64,000 nt of DNA from Pelomonas asaccharophilus_A (GTDB lineage: Bacteria > Pseudomonadota > Gammaproteobacteria > Burkholderiales > Burkholderiaceae_C). The notes beneath the pieces are model-generated. The model did no database searches. It saw only the letters and a program-made list of their open reading frames with translations, and was not told where the DNA came from. The stretch spans positions 1 through 64,000 of the forward strand of contig NZ_JAVDXV010000001.1 of assembly GCF_031458115.1 (NCBI RefSeq), read 5' to 3'. Both the position numbers and the translations under genes were made by a program. This document shows positions 38,205 through 46,010 of this stretch, one piece after another (position 1 is the stretch's first letter; each line of letters starts with the position of its first letter).

Positions 38205-38305
38205 GCGGCGTCAACCCCGCGACGCACGGGGTGGGGGCGGCTCGATACACTGCCCGGCGGCCGCAACCCGTGGCCGCCCCGCACGTCCACCCGACCGCTC
38301 CCCCG

Positions 38306-39514
38306 ATGAATCCTGAAGCCAGCCGCCTGTGGCGCGCGCCCCGCTGGGCCCTGTCCGTGCTGTTGGCCTGTCTGGCCATGGTGGGGCCGTTCTCCATCGA
38401 CACCTACCTGCCGGCCTTCTCCGGCATCGCGGCGGCGCTGAACGCCACGCCGGTGGAGATGCAGCAGACGCTGTCGGCCTATCTGCTGGGCTTTGCCGTG
38501 ATGAACCTGTTCCACGGCGCGCTGTCGGACTGCTTCGGCCGGCGGCCCGTGGTGCTGATCGGCCTGGGCGTCTTCACGCTGGCCAGTGTGGGCTGCGCGG
38601 TGGCGGGCTCCATCGGCGAGCTGGTGTTCTGGCGCACGGTGCAGGGCATGTCGGCGGGCGCCGGCATCGTCGTGTCGCGCGCCATCATCCGCGACATGTT
38701 CCCGCCGGCGGACGCGCAGCGCGTCATGTCGCAGGTGACGCTGTTCTTCGGTGTGGCACCGGCCATCGCACCCATGGTGGGCGGCTTCCTGTTCGTGCAC
38801 GCCGACTGGCACTCCATCTTCTGGTTCCTGACCTTCGTGGGCGCGGCACTGTTCGTCTCCAACTGGCGGCTGCTGCCGGAAACGCTGCACAAGGACATGG
38901 TGCAGCCCTTCAATGTGCGCGCGCTGATGCGCGAGTACGGCCGGCTGTGCAGCAGCCCGAAGTTCATGCTGCTGGTGCTGGCCAGCGGCATTCCGTTCAA
39001 CGGCATGTTCCTCTACGTGCTGGCGACGCCGGTGTTCCTCGGCGACCACCTGCAGTTCGCGCCGACGCAGTTCTTCTGGTTCTTCCTGTGCACCATCGGC
39101 GGCATCATGGCCGGCGCGGCCGTCAGCGGCCGGCTGGCCGGCAAGATGTCGTCCAAGCGCCAGATCATGCGGGGCTTCCGCATCATGGTGGCGGTGTCCA
39201 TCGCCAACATCGCGCTGAACCTGTTCGCGCCGCTGAGCGCTTATTGGGCGCTGCCGCTGATCGGCCTGTTCTCCTTCGGCTGGGCGCTGATGGTGCCGGT
39301 GGTCACGCTGCTGGTGCTGGACCAGGTGCCCGAGCGGCGCGGCATGGCCTCGTCACTGCAGGCCTGCATCGGCTCAGCGGCGAACGGCCTGGTGGCCGGC
39401 CTGCTGGTGCCGCTGGTCATGCACTCGACGGTGGCGCTGGCGATCACGTCGGGTGCGCTGATGCTGGTGGGCTTGGTGGCCTGGTACGGCGTCAGGCGCT
39501 CCGGCGTGTCGTGA
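38306..39514 (+). CDS. Bcr/CflA family MFS drug efflux transporter
   Basis: This 402-residue protein has 12 predicted membrane helices and the Bcr/CflA signature region (MVGPFSIDTYLPAFSGIAAALNATPVEMQQTLSAYLLGFAVMNLFHGALSDCFGRRPVVLIGLGVF; the GRRPV loop follows helix 2). These transporters export drugs such as bicyclomycin or chloramphenicol using the proton gradient. I took the ATG at 38306, where the family sequence starts, rather than the longer frame from 38231. The gene is 101 bases after the chemoreceptor and 43 bases before the next gene, both on the same strand, but no functional link is apparent. Confidence 0.92.
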   Translation: MNPEASRLWRAPRWALSVLLACLAMVGPFSIDTYLPAFSGIAAALNATPVEMQQTLSAYLLGFAVMNLFHGALSDCFGRRPVVLIGLGVFTLASVGCAVAGSIGELVFWRTVQGMSAGAGIVVSRAIIRDMFPPADAQRVMSQVTLFFGVAPAIAPMVGGFLFVHADWHSIFWFLTFVGAALFVSNWRLLPETLHKDMVQPFNVRALMREYGRLCSSPKFMLLVLASGIPFNGMFLYVLATPVFLGDHLQFAPTQFFWFFLCTIGGIMAGAAVSGRLAGKMSSKRQIMRGFRIMVAVSIANIALNLFAPLSAYWALPLIGLFSFGWALMVPVVTLLVLDQVPERRGMASSLQACIGSAANGLVAGLLVPLVMHSTVALAITSGALMLVGLVAWYGVRRSGVS

Positions 39515-39557
39515 GATCCGGCCTCAAGCGCGCCGCCCAGTTGCCGAAAAAGCCGGC

Positions 39558-40436
39558 ATGAGGATTCGAACGCCCAGGCTCGTCGCTGCGCTGCTGTCGC
39601 TGGCCTGCGCCGCCCATGCCCAGGAGACCCAGGAGCCTGTGGAGGTGCTGCGCCAGCGGCTGTCCGAGCGGCTGGCCACGCCGGGTGCGGTCAATCCGCC
39701 CAAGCCGGTGCCGCGCGGGCGGGCGGCAGCGCCCAAGCCCGCGGCCAAGCCGCCGGTGCGCTGGGGCTATGCCGGCGACATCGGCCCGGACCGCTGGGCC
39801 GAACTGGCGCCCGAGTTCAGGCAGTGTGGCGTGGGCACGCGCCAGAGCCCCATCGACATCCGCGAAGGCGTGGCCGTTGACCAGGAGGCCATCGCGTTCG
39901 ACTACAAGCCCGGCAGCTTCTCGGTGCTGGACAACGGCCACACGATCAATGTGCAGGTCGCGGCCGGCAGCGGCCTGACCATCATGGGCCGGCGCTACGA
40001 GCTGGTGGACTTCCGCTTCCACCGGCCCGGTGAGGTCCGCGTGGAAGGTCGGCAGTTCGACATGGCGGTGCATTTGATGCACCGCGACGCGCAAGGCCGG
40101 CAGGCCATCGTGGCGGTGCTGCTGGAGCGCGGCCCCGACGACCAGCCGCAGCCGCTGATCGGCCAGGTCTGGGGCAACTTGCCGCTGGAGCGCGGCGAGG
40201 CCTTGCAAGGCCAGGGAGAGCTGGACCTGAACCGTCTGCTGCCCGCCGAGCGCGGCTACTACACCTTCATGGGCTCGCTGACCACGCCGCCGTGCACCGA
40301 GGGCGTGCTGTGGATGGTCATGCGCCAGCCGGTGCGGTTGACGGCGCAGCAGATCGCGGTCTTCGCGCGCCTGTACCCGATGAACGCACGACCGCTGCAG
40401 GCCGGCTCTGGCCGGCTCATCAAGCAGTCGCAATAA
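39558..40436 (+). CDS. Alpha-type carbonic anhydrase homologue, first zinc ligand replaced by Arg
   Basis: This 292-residue protein has a signal peptide (MRIRTPRLVAALLSLACAAHA), a Pro/Ala linker and an alpha-carbonic anhydrase fold with QSPIDI, SLTTPPCTEGV and LYPMNARPLQ. In the classic enzyme three histidines (94, 96, 119) bind zinc. Here the FHFH motif reads FRFH, so the first ligand is Arg (residue 153), while the other two look present (His155, His172), as does the Glu106 equivalent. It may be inactive, use another ligand, or act as a binding protein. The stop is directly followed by a hairpin repeat. Confidence 0.82.
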   Translation: MRIRTPRLVAALLSLACAAHAQETQEPVEVLRQRLSERLATPGAVNPPKPVPRGRAAAPKPAAKPPVRWGYAGDIGPDRWAELAPEFRQCGVGTRQSPIDIREGVAVDQEAIAFDYKPGSFSVLDNGHTINVQVAAGSGLTIMGRRYELVDFRFHRPGEVRVEGRQFDMAVHLMHRDAQGRQAIVAVLLERGPDDQPQPLIGQVWGNLPLERGEALQGQGELDLNRLLPAERGYYTFMGSLTTPPCTEGVLWMVMRQPVRLTAQQIAVFARLYPMNARPLQAGSGRLIKQSQ

Positions 40437-40577
40437 GCCCCTCGCCCAGCCTTGCGTCGCTGAACGCGCGTAACTCTTGTCCGTCCCCCGCGGGGACGGC
40501 GATGCTCTCGGGGCGTGCCCCGCTCGCACATCGCCGGACGGGCCGGCTTGGGAGCGGCCCGGCGTTCGGCCCGCACA
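40437..40577 (+). repeat. Stop-codon-associated hairpin repeat, copy after the carbonic anhydrase homologue
   Basis: It begins with GCCCCTCGCCC immediately after the TAA and ends near GGCCCGCACACG. It has a perfect 8-bp hairpin (CCGTCCCC/GGGGACGG, 40481-40499) and a compound hairpin at 40498-40535 (outer GGCGATG/CATCGCC, inner CGGGG/CCCCG, loop CGTG). The sequence aligns with the copies at 7102 and 8612 when those are read on the minus strand. It fills the convergent gap to the hybrid kinase gene. Confidence 0.8.
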
Positions 40578-40589
40578 CGCGGCGCGTTT

Positions 40590-42905
40590 TCAGCCCTTGT
40601 GCGTTCGTGCGCCTGACAGCCAGTCGTGCAGCGTCGCGAACAGCTGCTCGGCGACCACCGGCTTGGCGACATGGTCGTCCATGCCGGCGTCCAGGCAGCG
40701 CTGGCGCTCGTCGTCGAAGGCATTGGCCGTCATCGCGAGGATGGGCAGCGTGGCGCCTTGGGGCAGCCGGCGTATCGCGCGGGTGGCGTCCAGGCCGTCC
40801 ATGACCGGCATCTGCACGTCCATCAGCAACAGCGCGTAGTCGCCGGACTGTGCCATGTCAACCGCTTGCTGGCCGTTCTCGGCCACGTCCACCGTCAGGC
40901 CCGCGCTGCCGATCAGCGCGACGGCGACCTCCTGGTTCACCGGGTTGTCCTCGGCCAGCAGGATGCGCAGCGTGCGGCTGTTGGCCAGCTCGGCCAGGCG
41001 TTCGCGCGCGGAATGCGAGCGGGGCGGATTGGCGGGGGCGGCGCCAGGCTGTGCGGAGGCGTCCAGGTCGATCGCGAACCAGAACGTGCTGCCCTGGCCG
41101 GCGGCGCTGTCCACGCCCACGCGCCCGCCCATCAGTTCGGCCAACCGGCGGCAGATGGCCAGGCCCAGGCCCGTGCCGCCGTAGCGCCGCGTCGTGGAGC
41201 TGTCGGCCTGCTCGAAGTCGCGGAACAGCCGTGTCTGCGCTTCGGCGTCGATGCCGATGCCGCTGTCCTGCACCTCGAAGCGCAGCGGCAGGCGGCTGCC
41301 CGTGGCAGGACCGGCGCTGCGCACGGCCAGTCGCACGAAGCCCTTGTCGGTGAACTTGACCGCATTGCCAGCGAAATTGAGCATGACCTCGGCGATGCGC
41401 TGCGGGTCGCCCAGCAGCTGGCGGCCGCGCAGCTCGGGCGCGATGTCGGTTTCGACGCGCAGCCGCTTGGCGGCGGCGGCCTGCGTGGTCATGTTGGCGA
41501 TGTTGTCCAGCACCTCTTCGACCGTGAACGGGCGGCGTTCCAGCTGCAGCTTGCCCGCCTCGATCTTGGAGAAGTCCAGCACGTTGTTGATGACGCTGAG
41601 CAGATGCTCGGCCGCGTTGGCCACCTTCTGCAACCGCTGCTGCTGCTGGGGCTCAACGGTGTCGCTCTGCGCGAGATAGGTCAGGCCGATGATGGCGTTC
41701 ATCGGTGTGCGGATTTCGTGGCTCATGTTGGCCAGGAAGGCGCTCTTGGCGAGGTTGGCGGCCTGCGCGGCCTGCGTGGCCTCGGCCAGTTCGGCGGTGC
41801 GGGCCTCGACCAGTTCTTCCAGGTGATGGCGGTAGCGCTCCAGCTCCAGCGCGTCGCGGCGCTGGCGCGAGATGTCGGTCAGGAAGCCGTGCCACAGCAC
41901 GCTGCCGTCGGCCTCGCGCTGCGCGATGGCGTTGCCGTACATCCAGCGCTCGCTGCCGTCCGCCTGCGGCGTGCGGAACTCCTGCTGCCAGGGGCTGAGG
42001 TTGCGCGCCGACGCCAGCAGGCTGTCACGCACGGCGGCGCGGTCGTCGGGGTGGATGCGATCGAACCACGGCGCCGCGCTGTGGCTCAGCTCGGTGCTGC
42101 CCAGCAGGAAGTACTCGCGCGCCGCCTCGCTGATGTAGGCGAAGCTGAACTCGCCGTTGACCGGCAGGCGCAGCTGATAGACCACGCCAGGCACGGTCTC
42201 GGCCATGCCGCGCAGCCGCTCGATGAGCGAACGCTGCGCGTCGAACTGCTGCTGCAACGCGTCGCGCATGTGCTCCAGGTCGCCACCCAGCAGGCCGATC
42301 TCGTCCTGGCGGTTGTGCTCCAGCTTGGCGCTGAAGCGGCCCTGCGCCAGGTCATTGGCGAACACGCCCAGCTCGCGCAGCGGCCGGAACAGCCGCGAGT
42401 TCAGCAGCCACAGGATGACCGCCAGCGACACCAGCAGCTGGCCGCCCACCGTGGCGCCGTAGAGCCAGCGCTGGCGCATGACGGCCTGCGTGCTGAGATG
42501 GTCGTCGATCTCGATCTGGATGTGGCCGATGCGCGTGGCGCCACGCAGGATCTCGCGCTCGCCCACCAGCGTGCGGCCCAGGCGCCGTTCGGCCAGGTGG
42601 TTCTCGATGAAGGGCACGCCCTGCGACGCATCGCTGACGCTGACGCGCACCACCTCGGGTGACTTGACGATGGCCGACACCACCTCGCGTGCGGCCACCG
42701 TGTCCAGGTTCCACAGCAGCTCGGGCAGGCTGCTGGCCAGCACGTCCAGCTTGGCGTCCAGGTCGCGTTGCAGCGCCTGCTCGGCCACCTTGGCTTCGCG
42801 CAGGCCGATGAACAGGCCGCCCACCGCCAGCGCCGGCACCAGAAGCCCGATGCTGGCCCCGAGGGCCAGCACGGCAAACAGAGAGGAAGAAGGTTTGCGG
42901 TTCAA
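40590..42905 (-). CDS. Hybrid sensor histidine kinase with response-regulator receiver domain
   Basis: This 771-residue inner-membrane protein has an N-terminal membrane helix, a periplasmic region (about residues 35-145), a second helix, HAMP (about 170-225), PAS (about 230-350), a HisKA domain with the phospho-acceptor histidine in NMSHEIRTPMNAI (about residue 400), an HATPase domain (GTGLGLAICRRLAELMGG) and a receiver domain with its aspartate in LLMDVQMPVMDG (about 705). It signals by phosphorelay to an unknown target; no output regulator is adjacent. It starts with a TTG at 42905, with no ATG or GTG candidate nearby, so the start is uncertain. It lies 35 bases from the chalcone-isomerase-like gene. 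Confidence 0.92.
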   Translation of the reverse strand: MNRKPSSSLFAVLALGASIGLLVPALAVGGLFIGLREAKVAEQALQRDLDAKLDVLASSLPELLWNLDTVAAREVVSAIVKSPEVVRVSVSDASQGVPFIENHLAERRLGRTLVGEREILRGATRIGHIQIEIDDHLSTQAVMRQRWLYGATVGGQLLVSLAVILWLLNSRLFRPLRELGVFANDLAQGRFSAKLEHNRQDEIGLLGGDLEHMRDALQQQFDAQRSLIERLRGMAETVPGVVYQLRLPVNGEFSFAYISEAAREYFLLGSTELSHSAAPWFDRIHPDDRAAVRDSLLASARNLSPWQQEFRTPQADGSERWMYGNAIAQREADGSVLWHGFLTDISRQRRDALELERYRHHLEELVEARTAELAEATQAAQAANLAKSAFLANMSHEIRTPMNAIIGLTYLAQSDTVEPQQQQRLQKVANAAEHLLSVINNVLDFSKIEAGKLQLERRPFTVEEVLDNIANMTTQAAAAKRLRVETDIAPELRGRQLLGDPQRIAEVMLNFAGNAVKFTDKGFVRLAVRSAGPATGSRLPLRFEVQDSGIGIDAEAQTRLFRDFEQADSSTTRRYGGTGLGLAICRRLAELMGGRVGVDSAAGQGSTFWFAIDLDASAQPGAAPANPPRSHSARERLAELANSRTLRILLAEDNPVNQEVAVALIGSAGLTVDVAENGQQAVDMAQSGDYALLLMDVQMPVMDGLDATRAIRRLPQGATLPILAMTANAFDDERQRCLDAGMDDHVAKPVVAEQLFATLHDWLSGARTHKG

Positions 42906-42940
42906 GATGCGGTCATGCGGGGCCCGTCAGGCGGACCGGG

Positions 42941-43528
42941 TCAGCTCTTGCCCAGCAGCTGCGGCTTCAGCGTGGAATCTACCGGCTTCTCGCCCAGCCA
43001 GATCTTCAGCACCGCGTTGTAGAAGGCGATGTCCTTCATCGGGTCGCCCAGGGGCTTGCCGTTGTAGGTCATGACGGTGCCGGTATCGGGCACCCAGTCC
43101 ACCGTGATGATGTCGCCCTTCTTGCCCTGCGGGATGTTGACGAAGGCCTCGCCGAACTGCGCCAGCTGGTTGACGAACTTGGAGCGTTCGGCCTTGTCGG
43201 TGTTGGCCGTGATGCCGGCGATGAAGGCCTGGCCCAGTTCATCACCGGTCACCTCGCGCAGCAGCCCGAGGCTGAAGCGGCGCGGGCCGCTGCTTTCCAG
43301 CACGCCGGCGGGCGTGTCCTTCTTCTCGGGCAGGTACAGCACCAGCGCGTAGACCTTGAATCCGAAGCGCGTGCGCATGCCGGCGCCGTTGAGCTTCAAG
43401 TCCTTGCCGGCAACCTTGGCGCCGTCGTCGAACTTCAGGCCGCCCACCTCGATGGCCTGGGCGGAGCCGCCCATCGCCAGCGCAACGGTCAGGCCTGAGA
43501 TCCAGCGCAGTGCTTGCTTCGTCATCAT
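42941..43528 (-). CDS. Chalcone isomerase-like exported protein
   Basis: This 195-residue protein has a signal peptide (MMTKQALRWISGLTVALAMGGSAQA) and a body that matches bacterial chalcone-isomerase-like proteins: GAGMRTRFGFKVYALVLYLPEKKDTPAGVL and KIWLGEKPVDSTLKPQLLG. In bacteria these proteins are not known to act on flavonoids; roles in the envelope or lipid binding have been suggested for related families. Catalytic residues of plant enzymes are not evident. The ATG at 43528 is preceded by AGGAG at good spacing; a second ATG follows at once. It follows the chemoreceptor by 22 bases. Confidence 0.82.
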   Translation of the reverse strand: MMTKQALRWISGLTVALAMGGSAQAIEVGGLKFDDGAKVAGKDLKLNGAGMRTRFGFKVYALVLYLPEKKDTPAGVLESSGPRRFSLGLLREVTGDELGQAFIAGITANTDKAERSKFVNQLAQFGEAFVNIPQGKKGDIITVDWVPDTGTVMTYNGKPLGDPMKDIAFYNAVLKIWLGEKPVDSTLKPQLLGKS

Positions 43529-43550
43529 CGAGTCTCCTGTTCGGGTGATG

Positions 43551-45107
43551 TCAGCGCGAGGCTTCCAGCTTGAAAAGGCTGACGACTTCTTCGAGTCCCT
43601 GGGCTTGGGTGCGCAGCGAGTCGGCCGCGGCGGCTGCTTGCTCCACCAGCGCGGCGTTCTGCTGCGTGTTCTTGTCCATGTCATGGATGGTATGCGTGAC
43701 GCGCTCGATGCCGGCACTCTGTTCGGCGCTGGCGTGCGTGATCTCGCCCATGATGTCCGTCATCCGTTGCACGCTCGCCACCACGCCCTGCATGGTGTTG
43801 CCGGCCTGGTCGACCAGCTGGCTGCCCTGGGCGACCTTCTCGACCGAATCGCTGATGAGGCGCTTGATCTCCTTGGCGGCGTCCGCGCTGCGGCCCGCCA
43901 GCGAGCGCACCTCGCCGGCCACGACGGCGAAGCCACGACCCTGCTCGCCCGCGCGCGCAGCTTCCACGGCCGCATTCAACGCCAGGATGTTGGTCTGGAA
44001 GGCAATACCGTCGATGACGCTGATGATGTCCACGATCTTCTTGGATGACGCGTCGATGCTGCCCATGGTCGTGACGACGCGAGACACCACGGCGCCGCCT
44101 TCGGCCGCCACCTGCGAGGCCGCCTGGGCCAGTTGGTTGGCCTGCTGCGCGTTCTGCGCGTTCTGCTGCACCGCATCGGTCAGCGTCTTCATGGCCGACA
44201 GCGTCTGCTCCAGCGACGCTGCCTGCGATTCGGTGCGCACCGACAGGTCCAGGTTGCCGCTGGCGATCTCGCTGGATGCCGACGAGATGGACTCCGTGCC
44301 CTCGCGCACGCGACCCACGATGCCCTTCAGGCTCTCGTTCATCTCGGACAGTGCCTCCAGCAGCTCGCCCGTTTCGTCGCGGCCACGCACCTCGATCTGG
44401 CTGGTCAGGTTGCCCGACGCCACCTTGCGCGCCAGCGCCACCGCGCCGCGCAGCGGCACGACGATGCCGCGCGTGATCAGCACGCCGGTCAGCACGCTGG
44501 CCGCGATGGCCGCGGCCGCCAGCGCGACCAGCATCAGCGCCGTCTTGCGGGCCACTTCGTCGGACTTGCGGCCGGCATCCTCCATCGCCGCATTGCGGTT
44601 GTCGACCAGCTTGTTCAAGGACACCATGTACTTGACCTGCGCTGCCCGCACGGAGAACTGGTACTTCAGCGGCGCGCCCTCGGTGTCGCCGGCCACCACC
44701 ATCTTCACGAAGGCCTCCTGCGCCGGCATGAACTTGGCGCGCGCCTCCTTGACGGCCTTCATCTGCTCCAGGCCGGCCTCGTCGGTCAGCAGTGGCTCCA
44801 GCTCGGCCAGCGTCTTCTCGTTGGCGGCCAGCAGGGCGGCGACGTTGTCCAGCTCCTTCTTGATCTGCTCCTCGCCGGTCATGATCAGCGTGGTCATCAG
44901 GCTGCGCGACGCGTCGCCCAGTTCGCCCTTGGCCTTGTTGGCCAGCGCCACGGCCTTGTAGTCGCTGCTGAGCAGCTGGCCCACCTCGGCATTCAGCGTG
45001 CGGATGCCGAAGTAGCCCAGCGCGGCCATGCCCACGAGGCAGGCGATCACGACGGCGAAGCCGGCAGTCAGGCGTTGTCCGATACGCAGGCGGGACAGGA
45101 AGTTCAT
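43551..45107 (-). CDS. Methyl-accepting chemotaxis protein upstream of a hybrid kinase
   Basis: This 518-residue chemoreceptor has a membrane helix at about residues 13-35, a periplasmic helical sensing region (about 36-188), a second helix (about 190-210), HAMP (about 211-265) and a signalling domain with the same NAAVEAARAGEQGRGFAVVAGEVRSLAGRSADAAKEIK tip as the receptor at 36633. The sensing region differs between the two, so they probably bind different ligands. It is the first gene of a run with the chalcone-isomerase-like gene and the hybrid kinase. Its leader holds a long bulged inverted repeat. Confidence 0.93.
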   Translation of the reverse strand: MNFLSRLRIGQRLTAGFAVVIACLVGMAALGYFGIRTLNAEVGQLLSSDYKAVALANKAKGELGDASRSLMTTLIMTGEEQIKKELDNVAALLAANEKTLAELEPLLTDEAGLEQMKAVKEARAKFMPAQEAFVKMVVAGDTEGAPLKYQFSVRAAQVKYMVSLNKLVDNRNAAMEDAGRKSDEVARKTALMLVALAAAAIAASVLTGVLITRGIVVPLRGAVALARKVASGNLTSQIEVRGRDETGELLEALSEMNESLKGIVGRVREGTESISSASSEIASGNLDLSVRTESQAASLEQTLSAMKTLTDAVQQNAQNAQQANQLAQAASQVAAEGGAVVSRVVTTMGSIDASSKKIVDIISVIDGIAFQTNILALNAAVEAARAGEQGRGFAVVAGEVRSLAGRSADAAKEIKRLISDSVEKVAQGSQLVDQAGNTMQGVVASVQRMTDIMGEITHASAEQSAGIERVTHTIHDMDKNTQQNAALVEQAAAAADSLRTQAQGLEEVVSLFKLEASR

Positions 45108-45512
45108 GGCTTGGCCCTGTTTTTGATGAACGGCGCTTCAAGCGACCCGCCAGCGACGTCGGGTGGGTAGCATGAAACCACCCGAAATTTCAGCAGAAAC
45201 CGGTGTGATCACCGCCGTTGCGGGCGCCAGGCGTCAGGGCCCGCCGTGACTTGTGCAGCAAAACCCGGCGAGGCGTGTCGGACGGTGTTGCGCCTGGGTG
45301 CCGTCCGCCTCGCCGCCGGTGATGTTTACAGCCCGTGCTCGCCGCTACCCCCACGTATGCGGACAAACACGGTAGTTTCGCCTTCTTAGTTCAAGCAAAA
45401 CTTCGCAATATTTCTCCAAGTCCTTATTTATCAAGGGAATTTTCGAGTCTGGCTGTATAAATTGACAGTCGAGCTAAGTGCTTGATTTCATTGAAAAAAC
45501 TTGTGTGGAACC
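45108..45512. other. Intergenic region between the chemoreceptor and the dcw cluster
   Basis: No credible gene was found here. The half near the chemoreceptor is GC-rich and includes the inverted repeat at 45267-45314. From about 45370 the sequence turns AT-rich, with several T and A runs typical of promoter DNA upstream of a housekeeping operon. No tRNA or small RNA was recognised. Confidence 0.6.
45267..45314. repeat. Long bulged inverted repeat in the chemoreceptor leader
   Basis: GGCGAGG (45267-45273) pairs with CCTCGCC (45308-45314), and CGGACGG (45279-45285) pairs with CCGTCCG (45301-45307), with five extra bases bulged on one side and a 15-base loop. On the minus strand the structure would sit in the leader of the chemoreceptor gene, followed by GGGTTTTG. 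Confidence 0.5.
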
Positions 45513-45541
45513 TTGACCCACCCTGGTGCGGGCATTAAAGT
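45513..45541 (+). promoter_or_regulatory. Predicted sigma-70 promoter of the dcw cluster (mra promoter)
   Basis: TTGACC (45513-45518), a 17-base spacer and TAAAGT (45536-45541) match the -35 and -10 elements at five and four of six positions. The MraZ boxes overlap the -10 and continue into the mraZ start, as expected for self-repression. Confidence 0.6.
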
Positions 45542-45576
45542 GGTGGAAAGTGTCGTTTCGTGGTGATAAGTGTCGG
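45537..45576 (+). promoter_or_regulatory. Four 10-bp-phased MraZ boxes
   Basis: Four successive 10-base units each have GTG at position 4-6: AAAGTG (45537), AAAGTG (45547), TTCGTG (45557) and TAAGTG (45567). The period equals one DNA turn, as in MraZ operators of other bacteria, where tandem repeats bind the MraZ ring on one face. The array overlaps the -10, and its last GTG is the predicted mraZ start codon. Confidence 0.75.
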
Positions 45577-46010
45577 AAATCGTCTTTCAAGGAGCCTCCA
45601 ACTTGGCGCTGGACGCCAAGGGGCGCCTGAGCGTTCCTACGCGGCACCGCGAGGTGCTGCAGCTGCTTTGCGAGGGTCGGCTGACCATCACCAAGCACCC
45701 CGACGGCTGCCTGATGCTGTTTCCGCGGCCGACCTGGGAGGCCTTCCGCGACAAGGTCGCCGCGCTGCCGATGGCGGCCGCCGGCTGGAAGCGCGTGTTC
45801 CTGGGTAACGCCCAGGACGTCGAGATCGACTCCGCCGCACGCGTGCTGATCGCGCCGGAACTTCGCAAGAGCGCCGGCCTGAAGAGCGACGTGATGCTGC
45901 TGGGCATGGGCAGCCACTTCGAGATCTGGGACACCGAGTCCCATGCCGCCCACGAGGCCGACGTGATGGCCGGCCCGTTGCCCGACGCGCTCAAGGACTT
46001 CAGCTTCTGA
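45570..46010 (+). CDS. mraZ: Transcriptional regulator MraZ
   Basis: This 146-residue protein has two SpoVT/AbrB-type motifs (LDAKGRLSVPTRHRE and IDSAARVLIAPELRK) as in MraZ, which forms rings and represses the dcw promoter. The first conserved residues are FQGAS; just before them is GTC, which is not a start codon, so the nearest credible start is the GTG at 45570, within the last MraZ box. No strong ribosome binding site precedes it. A TTG at 45603 lies after AAGGAG but would delete conserved residues. It is the first gene of the cluster, and its stop overlaps the rsmH start (TGATG). Confidence 0.92.
   Translation: MSEIVFQGASNLALDAKGRLSVPTRHREVLQLLCEGRLTITKHPDGCLMLFPRPTWEAFRDKVAALPMAAAGWKRVFLGNAQDVEIDSAARVLIAPELRKSAGLKSDVMLLGMGSHFEIWDTESHAAHEADVMAGPLPDALKDFSF

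Noticed and set aside
38214..38232. ACCCCG/CGGGGT hairpin after the chemoreceptor at 36633 as a terminator
   Set aside because: The stem is only 6 bp and has no T-run, so support is too weak.
45603..46010. A TTG start for mraZ after AAGGAG at 45589
   Set aside because: It would remove the conserved FQGAS and the beginning of the first AbrB motif.
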